Origin: Herbiconiux sp. VKM Ac-1786
Lineage (GTDB): Bacteria > Actinomycetota > Actinomycetes > Actinomycetales > Microbacteriaceae
Direction of reading: 5' to 3'
Length of the DNA: 64,000 nt
NCBI RefSeq assembly: GCF_015350805.1
Contig: NZ_JADKSG010000001.1
Coordinates: 1,660,513-1,724,512 of the forward strand
Shown: positions 18,001 to 25,458 of the stretch, piece by piece
Numbering within the stretch: the first letter of the stretch is position 1
How the letters are laid out: each line of letters starts with the position of its first letter
The notes under the pieces: generated by a model
What the model was told of the DNA's origin: nothing
The model's input: only the letters and a program-made list of their open reading frames with translations
Databases searched by the model: none
Translations under genes and position numbers: made by a program

Positions 18001-18426
18001 GAATCCGTTCAGGGTCAGCGTGTAGCTGTAGCCGACCGAGGCGCCGACCGACGAGGCCACGGCGTCCTGCTGGTTCGCCAGGTGCGCGGAGTACGCCTCG
18101 ACGGCCGGGGCCGCGGCCTCGAGCTGCCGGCCGCCTTCGGGGGCGGTCTGGGCGAAGCGCTGGTCGGTTCCGGTGTAGGTCGCGGCGGGGTCGTCGACCA
18201 GGGTGACGATGTAGCTGCCGTCCTCGTAGCTCGTCGGCACGGAGGGGCCGACGGGCGGCTTCACGGCCGAACCGACCGGCGCCGCCGACGCGCTCGAGAA
18301 GGCGAACGCGCCGGCGGCGACGACACCGGCGACCGCGACGAGCGCGGCAGCCTGCCGGGTACGGCGGCCTCGTGGCCTCCCGCCCGGATCGGATCGGAAC
18401 AGGGGACTCGCGGAGGCAGGGGGCAC
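15025..18426 (-). CDS. Secreted S8 (subtilisin-like) serine protease with LAxTG cell-wall sorting signal
   Basis: A 1133-residue extracellular protease. Order: basic N-terminus and signal peptide ending near SSASA (about residues 1-48), an I9-type propeptide (YIVTLVDDP to VTKSEVKHL, about 71-169), catalytic domain with Asp231 (GDIDSG), His326 (GDGHGSH) and Ser652 (GTSMSAPHVAG), a PA insert (about 460-600), Fn3-like C-terminal strands, a Thr/Pro/Gly-rich linker, then LANTG (1098-1102), a membrane helix and RRRASRS tail. LAxTG is the preferred substrate motif of class E sortases in high-GC Gram-positives, so wall anchoring is predicted. The GTG start is the only usable one upstream of the signal peptide; its ribosome site is weak. 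An A/T-rich upstream region (18480-18540) probably holds the promoter. Confidence 0.92.
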   Translation of the reverse strand: MPPASASPLFRSDPGGRPRGRRTRQAAALVAVAGVVAAGAFAFSSASAAPVGSAVKPPVGPSVPTSYEDGSYIVTLVDDPAATYTGTDQRFAQTAPEGGRQLEAAAPAVEAYSAHLANQQDAVASSVGASVGYSYTLTLNGFSANLTADQAAELANRRDVAAVTKSEVKHLDRAPVAAPAAPVEAAALTPFPQTGQQSSTDFLGLSGDDGLWSELGGQAQAGAGIVVGDIDSGIAPENPSFAGDTLGTAEGAEPYLDGDRIVFEKSDGQTYSGICQPGVDGDQQWTGEECNTKLIGASWFLPKSLYDLVGTPDRPEFLSPRDGDGHGSHTTSTAAGNADVDATIGDYDFGDISGVAPAAKVAEYKVCWNGNGVETDDGCYTESILAAIEQAVADGVDVINYSIGGGAATSTFALEDQAFFGAAAAGVFVSASAGNSGPGASTLDHASPWYTTVAASSIPTYTATAELGNGEKFAGASITVHEPVTAPLALSDDVAGDDADLDPTVCEPGSLSPALTAGKIVVCEAGVTARVSKSAEVARAGGVGMLLVNPFPNANHADDHSVPSIQIDSDHYDAIYAYAATAGATATLVEGNTSGEERPVPQVAGFSSRGPAEADGADVLKPDITAPGVSILADGANQQGDDPAFQFESGTSMSAPHVAGLAALYLTKFPNASVSTIKSSMMTSAYDSVEQDGSPSSDVFAQGAGHVDPSRMLDPGLVYDSGVPDWIAFLQGEGYVFAEPTGVEPIDPSDLNQPSIAIGSLAGLQTVTRTVTSTAAGSYTASLDIPGVETTVTPSTLSFDGPGETASYTVTFDVADAPLDEFATGYLVWSGDTGEVRSPVAVRPVALAVPYEVAGEGNSGSVSVPVTPGIDGNLPLAVTGLAEGTLVEDASASDGHSGSLPKGAAFVSTVEVAEGTTFARFDLDALADTDDLDLVVDRIGEDGKPVTSYTSATGSADERVDIENPEAGTYRVTVDIYSVTDGSDASVFDLVEYLLGTGETPGGLTAPASLDLTSGQATSYDVSWTGLDGPARFLGSVAYGDTGLSTLVSVTTTQALPTPTPTETATPTPAPTGAPAPGDPGATSAPAPGGGGSGSSGLANTGFAGLGIGMIALVVLAGGIAVVLVMRRRASRS

Positions 18427-18553
18427 GTAGGGCTGCTTTCTCGAAGGGGTAAACGACGAACATCACAGATCGGTGTGAGTATCCGTTGATTATGCGGAGA
18501 ATCTCAGCCGAAGTGAAGTCTGTTGATTTCGTTCACATTCGAGTACAGTCCAC

Positions 18554-18583
18554 CCCCCTTAGGGGGTCGCGCCCGGAAGGGCG
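18554..18583 (-). terminator. Candidate terminator after the SRPBCC gene
   Basis: Two adjacent short hairpins lie just past the SRPBCC stop: CGCCC/GGGCG with a GGAA loop (18570-18583), then CCCCC/GGGGG with a TTA loop (18554-18566). There is no clear U-tract. Confidence 0.5.
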
Positions 18584-18589
18584 GTCAGA

Positions 18590-19045
18590 TCAGGCCTCGA
18601 CGTCGCCGCGCCAGGCGCCCGTCTCGGAGCCCTGCGACTCGATGAACTCCTTGAACTTCTCGAGGTCCTTCTTCACGGCGTGCGTCGGGACGCCGACGGC
18701 CGAGCCGATCTTCTCGACGATGCCCTCGGGCTCCCAGTCGATCTGCACGGTGACGCGCGACGTGGTGTCGCTGAGCTTGTGGAAGGTGACGACGCCCGCG
18801 TGGTCGACCTCGCCGCCGGTGCTCGTCCAGGCGACCCGCTCGTCGGGGTGCTGCTCGGAGATCACGGTGTCGAACTCGCGCTCCTGGCCGGCGATGTTCA
18901 CCTTCCAGTGCGTGTGGGTGTCGTCCTGCTGGTCGATCGTCTCGATGAAGTCGAGGAACTTGGGGAACGACTCGAACTGGGTCCACTGGTTGTACGCGGT
19001 GCGCACGGGGACCTCGACGTCGACGGTCTCGATGATCTGGGCCAT
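18590..19045 (-). CDS. SRPBCC family protein (polyketide cyclase/dehydrase-like)
   Basis: A small 151-residue START/Bet v1-fold protein. The pattern IIETVDVEVPVRTAYNQWTQF near the N-terminus, the FLDFIETIDQQDD loop and the late RVTVQIDWEP strand followed by a long C-terminal helix are typical of the cyclase/dehydrase branch, which binds hydrophobic ligands in a cavity. The ATG at 19045 was chosen because AGAAGGAG precedes it; the longer frame has no ribosome site. It stands alone, 100 bases from mrpG and with hairpins after its stop. Ligand and role are unknown; similar proteins are often stress-related in actinobacteria. Confidence 0.85.
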   Translation of the reverse strand: MAQIIETVDVEVPVRTAYNQWTQFESFPKFLDFIETIDQQDDTHTHWKVNIAGQEREFDTVISEQHPDERVAWTSTGGEVDHAGVVTFHKLSDTTSRVTVQIDWEPEGIVEKIGSAVGVPTHAVKKDLEKFKEFIESQGSETGAWRGDVEA

Positions 19046-19145
19046 GGCGGTACTCCTTCTTCGTGTTCGTCTCTGGGTGTACTCCCTACCCAACGACGCC
19101 CGGGGCCGACTGCCAACCCCCGCACACCCCGCACTCAGGAACCGG

Positions 19146-19505
19146 TCAGTCGTGGCCTCTGAACTCGTCGGTCACCAGGATGTCCGTGCGGAAGTGCCCG
19201 GTGCGGTAGGCCGCCCGGCCCACCATGTGCGCCGAGACCGGGGCGGTGAGGCTCTGGAAGAAGACGATCGCGACCGCGAGGGTGATCGTGGCGAGCGAGG
19301 GGTTGGACACCGCCACGTCGGCCACGATCGCGATCACGCCGAGGATCTGCGGCTTCGTGGCCGCGTGCAGCCGGGAGAGCACGTCGGGGAAGCGCAGCAG
19401 GCCGACCCCGGCGGCGAAGCACATCAGCGCCGAGACGAGCACCAGCACCCCGGTCACCACGTCGCGCACGCCGATGCCGTCGAAGCCCCACTCCAGCGCG
19501 CTCAT
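19146..19505 (-). CDS. mrpG: Na+(cation)/H+ antiporter subunit G (MrpG/MnhG)
   Basis: Small subunit of the Mrp complex, 119 residues with three predicted membrane helices. The diagnostic G-subunit stretch GLLRFPDVLSRLHAATKPQ occupies about residues 34-52, followed by two hydrophobic helices and a polar tail. ATG at 19505 overlaps the mrpF stop by 4 bases. Last gene of the operon. All Mrp subunits are needed together for cation efflux and pH homeostasis in characterised species. Confidence 0.93.
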   Translation of the reverse strand: MSALEWGFDGIGVRDVVTGVLVLVSALMCFAAGVGLLRFPDVLSRLHAATKPQILGVIAIVADVAVSNPSLATITLAVAIVFFQSLTAPVSAHMVGRAAYRTGHFRTDILVTDEFRGHD

Positions 19506-19765
19506 GTGTCGTCCCTCGCCGCGAGGAACCGGGCGACCGAGATCGAGCCGACGATGCCGAAGAGCGCGAGCCCGAGCAGCACCGGCAGGGTGTCGGTGTG
19601 CCGGTTGATGGCCATCTCGGCCCCGATCGCGCAGATGGCGGTGGCCACCAGCACGTCGGAGGCGATGATGCGGTCGAGTGCGGAGGGCCCGCGGATGATG
19701 CGCACGAGCGCGCCGATGGCGCCCGCGCCCATCAGCAGCCCGGCGACGATGACGACGACGATCAC
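19502..19765 (-). CDS. mrpF: Cation/H+ antiporter subunit F (MrpF/MnhF)
   Basis: An 87-residue membrane protein with three helices, the standard F-subunit size. The conserved loop RIIRGPSALDRIIASDVL (about residues 23-40) identifies it. The GTG start at 19765 overlaps the mrpE stop (GTGA), and its own stop overlaps the mrpG ATG. Its translation therefore depends on coupling to its neighbours. Confidence 0.92.
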   Translation of the reverse strand: MIVVVIVAGLLMGAGAIGALVRIIRGPSALDRIIASDVLVATAICAIGAEMAINRHTDTLPVLLGLALFGIVGSISVARFLAARDDT

Positions 19766-20322
19766 GAGGCGCCCTCCTCTTCGGCTGCGGCGACGCGGCC
19801 CTCCGACAGCCGCGCCAGGTCGTCGGCCGAGCCCGCCGCGCGGATCAGCCGTCGCTCGGTGTCGAGCACCTTCTGCTTCAGCGCCGGAATCTCCTCGACC
19901 GACTTCACGTTCAGCGCGTGCAGGTACAGCGTCGAGGCCTCGCGGTCGATGTCGAGCACGATCGAGCCGGGCACGAGCGACACCGCCTCGGCGGTGAACG
20001 TCATGATCAGGTCGGAGCGGGTGCGCAGCGGCACGGCGATCACGGCGTTGGAGGGCTTGTAGCCCGGCCCGATCGCGATCCAGGCGATCTGCAGCGAGGC
20101 GAGCACGATGTCGCCGAGCAGCCGCAGCACGAACAGCAGCCCGAACCACAGGTTGATGCGCCCGCTCAGGCGCACGGCCGGCAGGTAGAAGGTGGCCGAG
20201 ACGAGCAGGGCGAGCGCCACCCCGGTGACCAGGGCGAGCCAGGTGACCTGACCCCAGATCAGCACCCAGATCAGCACGAGGCCGAGGAAGGGCACGAGTC
20301 CGCTGACGATGCGGGCGATCAT
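19762..20322 (-). CDS. mrpE: Cation/H+ antiporter subunit E (MrpE/MnhE)
   Basis: A 186-residue E subunit: two or three N-terminal membrane helices, then a cytosolic domain with SNAVIAVPLRTRSDLIMTF and SLVPGSIVLDIDRE, both family hallmarks, and HALNVKS. A charged C-terminal tail of about 35 residues follows (LDTERRLIRAAGSADDLARL onward). It overlaps mrpD and mrpF by 4 bases on either side. MrpE is peripheral to ion conduction in known complexes but needed for full activity. Confidence 0.93.
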   Translation of the reverse strand: MIARIVSGLVPFLGLVLIWVLIWGQVTWLALVTGVALALLVSATFYLPAVRLSGRINLWFGLLFVLRLLGDIVLASLQIAWIAIGPGYKPSNAVIAVPLRTRSDLIMTFTAEAVSLVPGSIVLDIDREASTLYLHALNVKSVEEIPALKQKVLDTERRLIRAAGSADDLARLSEGRVAAAEEEGAS

Positions 20323-21944
20323 CCGTCACCCCCCTCGTTCACCGAGATGGGCACCAGCGAACCCTCGGGGAAGACCGAGTCGACATAGGGCTCGGGGGTC
20401 GAGACGTTGCCGGCCGCGCGCTGGGCGAGGTCGAACAGCGGCCCGGCGAAGACCGTGAGGCAGAGGGTCAGCGCCATCAGGCCGGTGGCGGCGCCGATCA
20501 TCAGCGGCGAGGTGCGGGTCTGGGTGTCGGTGGCGGTCGCCGTGCCCGTCATGGTGCCGACGGAGCCGGTCGGGCCCTCTTGCAGCGACTCGATCAGCGG
20601 CGACTCGTAGCCCTCGACGTCCTTCTTGGGCCGCCAGAAGGCCATGTTCCACACCCGCATCAGGGCGTAGAGGGTGAGCAGCGAGGTGACGATGCCGGCG
20701 CCGATCATCACGTAGACGAGCGGGTTCGGGCTCGCCGCGCCCGCCTCGAACAGGCCGACCTTGCCGAGGAAGCCCGAGAACGGCGGGATGCCGCCGAGGT
20801 TGAGCGCCCCGATGAAGAACAGGATGGCCACGAACGGCGCCGCCTTGAGCAGGCCGCCGAGCTCGGTGATCGACGTCGAGCCGCCCTTGCGCTCGATCAG
20901 CCCCACCACGAGGAACAGGGCGGTCTGCACCAGGATGTGGTGCACGATGTAGTAGATCGTGGCGCCCGAGGCGAGTTCGGTGCCGATCGCGACGCCGAAG
21001 ATCATGTAGCCGATGTGGCTGACGAGCGTGAACGACAGCAGCCGCTTCACATCGGCCTGGGCGAGGGCGCCGAGGATGCCGATGAGCATCGTCAGCCCGC
21101 CCACGATCAGCAGCGGCACCTGCAGCGGCACGTCGAAGAAGAGCAGCTTGTCGGTGCGGATGATCGCGTAGACGCCCACCTTGGTGAGCAGCCCGGCGAA
21201 CACCGCCGTGACCGGTGCCGGCGCCGTGGGGTAGGAATCGGGCAGCCAGAACGACAGCGGGAACACCGCCGCCTTCACCGCGAAGCCGATCAGCAGGGCC
21301 GCGCAGAGGATCATCTGCACATCCAGCGGCAGTTCCCGGATGCGGTCGCTGAGCAGCGCCATGGTGACGGTGCCCGTGGCGCCGTAGATCAGCGCGATCG
21401 CGCCGAGGAAGAGCAGCGACGAGACCAAGCTCACCACGACGTAGGTCACCCCGGCCCGGATGCGCGACCCGGTGCCGCCGAGGGTCAGCAGCACGTAACT
21501 GGCCGCGAGCAGCATCTCGAAGCCGACGTACATGTTGAACAGGTCGCCCGCGATGAAGGCGTCGAACAGCCCGGCCGCGAGGATCAGGTAGGTCGGGTGG
21601 AAGATCGACACCGGGGTGTCGCGGTCGCGGTCGGCGTAGCCCTGGCCCACCGCGAACACGAGCACGCCGAGCAGCACCAGCGCCGAGACGACGACCATGA
21701 TCGCCGAGAGCCGGTCGACCACCAGCACGATGCCGAACGGCGGCTCCCAGCCTCCGACCTCCACCACCGCGGGCGTGCCGGTGCTGTCGACGATCGCGAG
21801 CAGCACCGCGGCCGCGGCGGTCACCGCGGTGAGGGCGAGCACGCTGATCAGGATCTGCAGCCGCGGGTGGCGGCCGAGGATCAGGGTGACCGCCGCCCCG
21901 ACGAGGGGGATGATCACCAGCAGGGGCACGAGGGTGTTCGTCAT
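20319..21944 (-). CDS. mrpD: Cation/H+ antiporter subunit D (MrpD/MnhD, NuoN/NuoM-like)
   Basis: A 541-residue polytopic subunit homologous to complex I antiporter-like subunits. Seen: PTYLILAAGLFDAFIAGDLFNMYVGFE (with the conserved Glu in a helix), KAAVFPLSFWLPDSYPTAP with the essential Lys region, LLTKVGVYAIIR, and HIGYMIFG. These are proton-pathway hallmarks. A soluble insertion rich in Thr/Gly (about residues 450-475) precedes the last helix. Overlaps mrpC and mrpE by 4 bases each. Confidence 0.94.
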   Translation of the reverse strand: MTNTLVPLLVIIPLVGAAVTLILGRHPRLQILISVLALTAVTAAAAVLLAIVDSTGTPAVVEVGGWEPPFGIVLVVDRLSAIMVVVSALVLLGVLVFAVGQGYADRDRDTPVSIFHPTYLILAAGLFDAFIAGDLFNMYVGFEMLLAASYVLLTLGGTGSRIRAGVTYVVVSLVSSLLFLGAIALIYGATGTVTMALLSDRIRELPLDVQMILCAALLIGFAVKAAVFPLSFWLPDSYPTAPAPVTAVFAGLLTKVGVYAIIRTDKLLFFDVPLQVPLLIVGGLTMLIGILGALAQADVKRLLSFTLVSHIGYMIFGVAIGTELASGATIYYIVHHILVQTALFLVVGLIERKGGSTSITELGGLLKAAPFVAILFFIGALNLGGIPPFSGFLGKVGLFEAGAASPNPLVYVMIGAGIVTSLLTLYALMRVWNMAFWRPKKDVEGYESPLIESLQEGPTGSVGTMTGTATATDTQTRTSPLMIGAATGLMALTLCLTVFAGPLFDLAQRAAGNVSTPEPYVDSVFPEGSLVPISVNEGGDG

Positions 21945-22453
21945 CGCATCACGTCCCGGTCGCCCTCGCTGGGTTCCTCGCCCGCCGAGGCGAAGGCGGT
22001 GTCGTCGTCGCCGAGGTCGCTGCCCTCGTCGAGGATCGTGCGCACCGCCGCGTCGTCGTCCTCGAGCGAGGCGTGGAACACGCCGGCCTGGTCGATCTCC
22101 ATCGCCTCGTCCTCGTCTTCGTCGGCCGCCACGTCGTCGCCCTCGTCGCCGAGGTTCGACAGCCACCACGAGCGGTAGATCAGCGCCAGGATGAACGCGG
22201 TCACGCCGAAGTTGATCACGATCGCGGTGAGCATCAGCACCTGCGGGATCGGGTCGACCGTGTCGGCGCTGCTGCCGTCGACGATCGGCGAGTCGCCGGC
22301 CCGCCCCGACATGATGAAGATCAGCAGGTTGGTGGCGTTGCCCACCAGCAGGAAGCCGATCAGGATGCGCGTGAGGCTCTTCTCGAGCATCACGTAGACC
22401 CCGGCACCGTACATCACGGCCATCAGCACCACGAGGGTGATCGACGCGCTCAT
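21941..22453 (-). CDS. mrpC: Cation/H+ antiporter subunit C (MrpC/MnhC, NuoK-like) with acidic tail
   Basis: A 170-residue NuoK-like subunit. The three-helix core (about residues 1-100) has GVYVMLEKSLTRILIGFLL with the conserved Glu24, NLLIFIMSG and DPIPQVLMLTAIVI. After residue 100 comes a 70-residue tail with 27 Asp/Glu, which ordinary MrpC proteins of about 110-120 residues lack. The tail might bind cations, regulate assembly, or simply be a lineage-specific extension. Overlaps mrpA and mrpD by 4 bases. Confidence 0.93.
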   Translation of the reverse strand: MSASITLVVLMAVMYGAGVYVMLEKSLTRILIGFLLVGNATNLLIFIMSGRAGDSPIVDGSSADTVDPIPQVLMLTAIVINFGVTAFILALIYRSWWLSNLGDEGDDVAADEDEDEAMEIDQAGVFHASLEDDDAAVRTILDEGSDLGDDDTAFASAGEEPSEGDRDVMR

Positions 22454-25392
22454 CGTGCCTCCTCCGCCGTGACCGAGTGCTCGTCGGCGTGGTCGCCGCC
22501 GCCCTCGGCCTCGGCCTGCTGCCGGTCGACCTCGCCGCCGAGCGCGCGCAGCACGTCGAGCACGACGCCGATCACCACGAGGTAGACGCCGATGTCGAAG
22601 ATGGTGCTGGTGCCGAAGGAGACGTGACCGAGGAGCGGCAGGTCGGTCTCGAAGTAGGCCGAGGTGAGCACGTCGGTGCCGAGGAACAGGCTGCCGACGG
22701 CGGTGCCGGTGGCGAGCAGCATGCCGGTGCCGAGCAGGGCGCCCGGCCCGACCGGCAGGGTCTCGCCGATCTCGTAGCGGCCACCGGCGAGGTAGCGCGC
22801 GATCAGCGCGAGCCCCGCCACGAGGCCGCCGGCGAAGCCGCCGCCCGGGGCGTTGTGCCCGGCGAAGAGCAGATACACCGAGACGACGATCGCCGGGTGG
22901 AAGATCAGCCGCACGAGCACCTCGAGGATGAGCGAGCGGTTCTCGGGGGCGAGCGTGCGGCCGCCGAGCAGCCACGAGTGCTGCCGGTCGTCCGGGGCCT
23001 CGGACGAGGTGTGCGGGTCGTTCACGAGCTTCACGCGCTGCGTGGTCTGCCGCCGCTTCCGCGACTCGCGGAGCCGCGGCATGCTGACGTTCCGGCCCGT
23101 GACGAAGAGCAGGCTCGCGACACCGGTGGCGACCACGATGAGCACCGAGAGCTCGTTCATGGTGTCCCAGGCGCGGATGTCGACGAGCATCACGTTCACG
23201 ATGTTCTTGCCGTGGCCCTCCTCGACCGAGAGCCGCGCCAGCTCGTCGGTGAGGGTGCCGGCCTGGCGGGCGCCCAGGGCGACCAGCCCGGCCACGCCCA
23301 TGGTGACGCCCACCAACGCGCCGATGGCGATGCGGCGGCCGCGCTTCATCGGCTTGTTGTGCTGCGCGATGCGCGGCGGGAGGCGGCGGAGAACCAGCAC
23401 GAAGACCACGATCGTCACCGTCTCGACGAGCGCCTGCGTGAGCGCCAGGTCGGGTGCGCCGTGGAAGGAGAACAGCACCACGAGCCCGAAGCCGGTGGCG
23501 CCCACCAGCAGCACGGCGGCGAGGCGGTGCGTGGCCCGCGCGGCCATGATGGCGGCGGCGCCCATCGCGGCGGCCACGAACACCTGGGCCGGGTAGTCGA
23601 AGAGCACGAACTCGGAGGGCCAGGTGCGGTTCATCGCCGTCGTGGCGCCGAGGCACAGCACGAACACCAGCAGGATCGTGCTGAGGTACTGCGGCAGGCC
23701 GCCCTTCTGGGCGAACAGCGTGACTCGTGCGGCGGCCGCGTCGACGGCCCGCACGATGGCCCAGTAGCTGCGGGAGGCGTCGACGACGACCGGCACCTTC
23801 TTCTGCAGCCGGCTGAAGCGGGTGCGCACGGCGAACAGCGCGAGGCCGGCCGCGATCACCAGCACCGAGATGCCGAGCGCCGGCTCGAAGCCGTGCCAGA
23901 GCGCGAGGTGGTAGTCGCCCTCGCCCGGGACGGTGTCGGCGTAGCCCTCCAGGGCGTGGCCGATCGGGGCGGCGAGGAAGCCTCCGGCGACGGTGGCGAC
24001 CGTGAGCACGACGGGGGCGATCAGGATGAGCGGGTCGGGCGCGTGGTGGTCGTGCGGGGCTGCGGCGGCCCGCGCATCCGTCGCCTTCGTGGTGCCGAAG
24101 GCGCCCCAGACGAAGCGGGCGCTGTACGCGACCGTGAGGATCGAGCCGAGGGTCACGCCGACGAGCGCCACCCAGCCCCAGGGCTCACCGTGCTCGCCGG
24201 CCTCGAGGAAGGCGGTCAGCACGGCCTCTTTCGAGACGAAGCCGAGGAGCGGCGGGATGCCCGCCATCGACGCCGCCGCGACGATCGCCACCGCGGCCAG
24301 CACCGGGCGCCGCCGGCCGAGGCCGGAGATCTCGCGCAGGTCGCGGGTGCCCTCGTCGTGGTCGACGATGCCGACGACGAGGAAGAGGGTGCACTTGAAC
24401 AGGGCGTGCGCGAGCAGCAGGGCCGCGCCCGCCAGAGCGGCGTCGCGCGAGCCGAAGCCCACCACGACCGTGAGGAAGCCGAGCTGGCTGACCGTGCCGT
24501 AGGCCAGCAGCAGCTTGAGGTCGTACTGGCGGAGGGAGCGCCAGGCGCCGAGCAGCATGGTCCAGACGCCGATGACGACCAGCACCTCGGTCCAGCCCGG
24601 GGTGTCGGCGTAGCCGGGGGCGAGGCGGGCGATCAGGTAGATGCCCGCCTTCACCATCGCGGCGGCGTGCAGATAGGCGCTGACCGGGGTGGGCGCGGCC
24701 ATGGCGGCCGGCAGCCAGAAGTGGAAGGGCACGAGTGCCGACTTCGACAGGGCGCCGGCGAGGATGAGCATGATCGAGGTGGTGACGAGGGCGCTCGCCG
24801 CGGGTGGGTCGGCGACGATGGCGGCGATCGAGGTGGTGCCGGCCGCCGTGCTCAGCAGGATGACACCGACGAGCATGGCGAGGCCGCCGAAGGTCGTGAC
24901 GAGGAGGGCCTGCAGGGCGGCGCCGCGGCTCTCCTTGCGCTCGGTGTAGTGGCCGATCAGGAGGTAGGAGAGCACGCTCGTGATCTCCCAGAACATGAAC
25001 ATGATGTAGATGTCGTCGGCGGTGACGAGGCCGTACATCGTGCCCGCGAAGGCGAGCAGCAGCGCGGCGAAGCGGCCGAGCGACGGCTCGTCGGGTGAGA
25101 AGTAGCGCGCGCAGTAGATCAGCACGAGGGCGCCGACGCCGGTGACGACGAGGGCGAGCAACCAGCCGAGGGTGTCGACGCGGAAGCTCAGCGCGATGCC
25201 GAGCTGCGGGATCCACGGCACCGACTGGGTGACCTGCTCACCCGCCAGCACCCGGCCGCTCTGGCTCAGGGTGTAGACGAAGGCGGCCGCCGGCAGCAGG
25301 GCGACGAGGTAGAAGACCCGGGTCGACAGGATGCGCGTGAGAAGCGGAGTGAGCGCTGAGAGTCCCGCGAACAGCAGCAGGACCAGGATCAC
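22450..25392 (-). CDS. mrpA: Cation/H+ antiporter subunit A fused to subunit B domain (MrpA-MrpB)
   Basis: A 980-residue membrane protein. The N-terminal half is NuoL-like, with YLLIGHYTERKESRGAALQALL, KSALVPFHFWLPAAMAAPTPVSAYLH and VKAGIYLIARL, the proton-channel signature. A MbhD-like segment (PDLALTQALVETVTIVVFVLVLRRLP) follows near residue 670. The last 150 or so residues are an MrpB domain: HPAIVVSVYLLFAGHNAPGGGFAGGLVAG. No separate mrpB exists, so A and B are fused, as in other actinobacteria. GTG start with GAGGAG 7 bases before it; a TAGACT -10 box lies on the minus strand at 25429-25434. First gene of the operon. Confidence 0.94.
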   Translation of the reverse strand: MILVLLLFAGLSALTPLLTRILSTRVFYLVALLPAAAFVYTLSQSGRVLAGEQVTQSVPWIPQLGIALSFRVDTLGWLLALVVTGVGALVLIYCARYFSPDEPSLGRFAALLLAFAGTMYGLVTADDIYIMFMFWEITSVLSYLLIGHYTERKESRGAALQALLVTTFGGLAMLVGVILLSTAAGTTSIAAIVADPPAASALVTTSIMLILAGALSKSALVPFHFWLPAAMAAPTPVSAYLHAAAMVKAGIYLIARLAPGYADTPGWTEVLVVIGVWTMLLGAWRSLRQYDLKLLLAYGTVSQLGFLTVVVGFGSRDAALAGAALLLAHALFKCTLFLVVGIVDHDEGTRDLREISGLGRRRPVLAAVAIVAAASMAGIPPLLGFVSKEAVLTAFLEAGEHGEPWGWVALVGVTLGSILTVAYSARFVWGAFGTTKATDARAAAAPHDHHAPDPLILIAPVVLTVATVAGGFLAAPIGHALEGYADTVPGEGDYHLALWHGFEPALGISVLVIAAGLALFAVRTRFSRLQKKVPVVVDASRSYWAIVRAVDAAAARVTLFAQKGGLPQYLSTILLVFVLCLGATTAMNRTWPSEFVLFDYPAQVFVAAAMGAAAIMAARATHRLAAVLLVGATGFGLVVLFSFHGAPDLALTQALVETVTIVVFVLVLRRLPPRIAQHNKPMKRGRRIAIGALVGVTMGVAGLVALGARQAGTLTDELARLSVEEGHGKNIVNVMLVDIRAWDTMNELSVLIVVATGVASLLFVTGRNVSMPRLRESRKRRQTTQRVKLVNDPHTSSEAPDDRQHSWLLGGRTLAPENRSLILEVLVRLIFHPAIVVSVYLLFAGHNAPGGGFAGGLVAGLALIARYLAGGRYEIGETLPVGPGALLGTGMLLATGTAVGSLFLGTDVLTSAYFETDLPLLGHVSFGTSTIFDIGVYLVVIGVVLDVLRALGGEVDRQQAEAEGGGDHADEHSVTAEEAR

Positions 25393-25428
25393 GCGGACTC
25401 CTCATGTCGGGGAGAGGGCAGGGCCCCC

Positions 25429-25452
25429 AGTCTACCCGGCGCTGGGTAGGCT
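25429..25452. promoter_or_regulatory. Symmetric divergent promoter of the mrp operon and the Vgb-like gene
   Basis: Two -10 boxes of TAnnnT form face outward: TAGACT on the minus strand (25429-25434) for mrpA, and TAGGCT on the plus strand (25447-25452), 6 bases before the ATG at 25459. They overlap an inverted repeat CTACCC-N6-GGGTAG (25432-25449). Confidence 0.6.
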
Positions 25453-25458
25453 CGGCCC

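Noticed and set aside
15016-18489. A 1157-codon open frame on the plus strand opposite the subtilase
   Set aside because: It is the antisense shadow of the protease gene in GC-rich DNA; the product is Arg/Gly/Val-rich with no domain, while the minus strand has a signal peptide, full catalytic triad and sorting signal.
19502-20329. A 275-codon frame spanning mrpE and mrpF
   Set aside because: Only its last 87 codons are real (mrpF); the earlier part is out of frame with mrpE. GTG 19765 is the true start.
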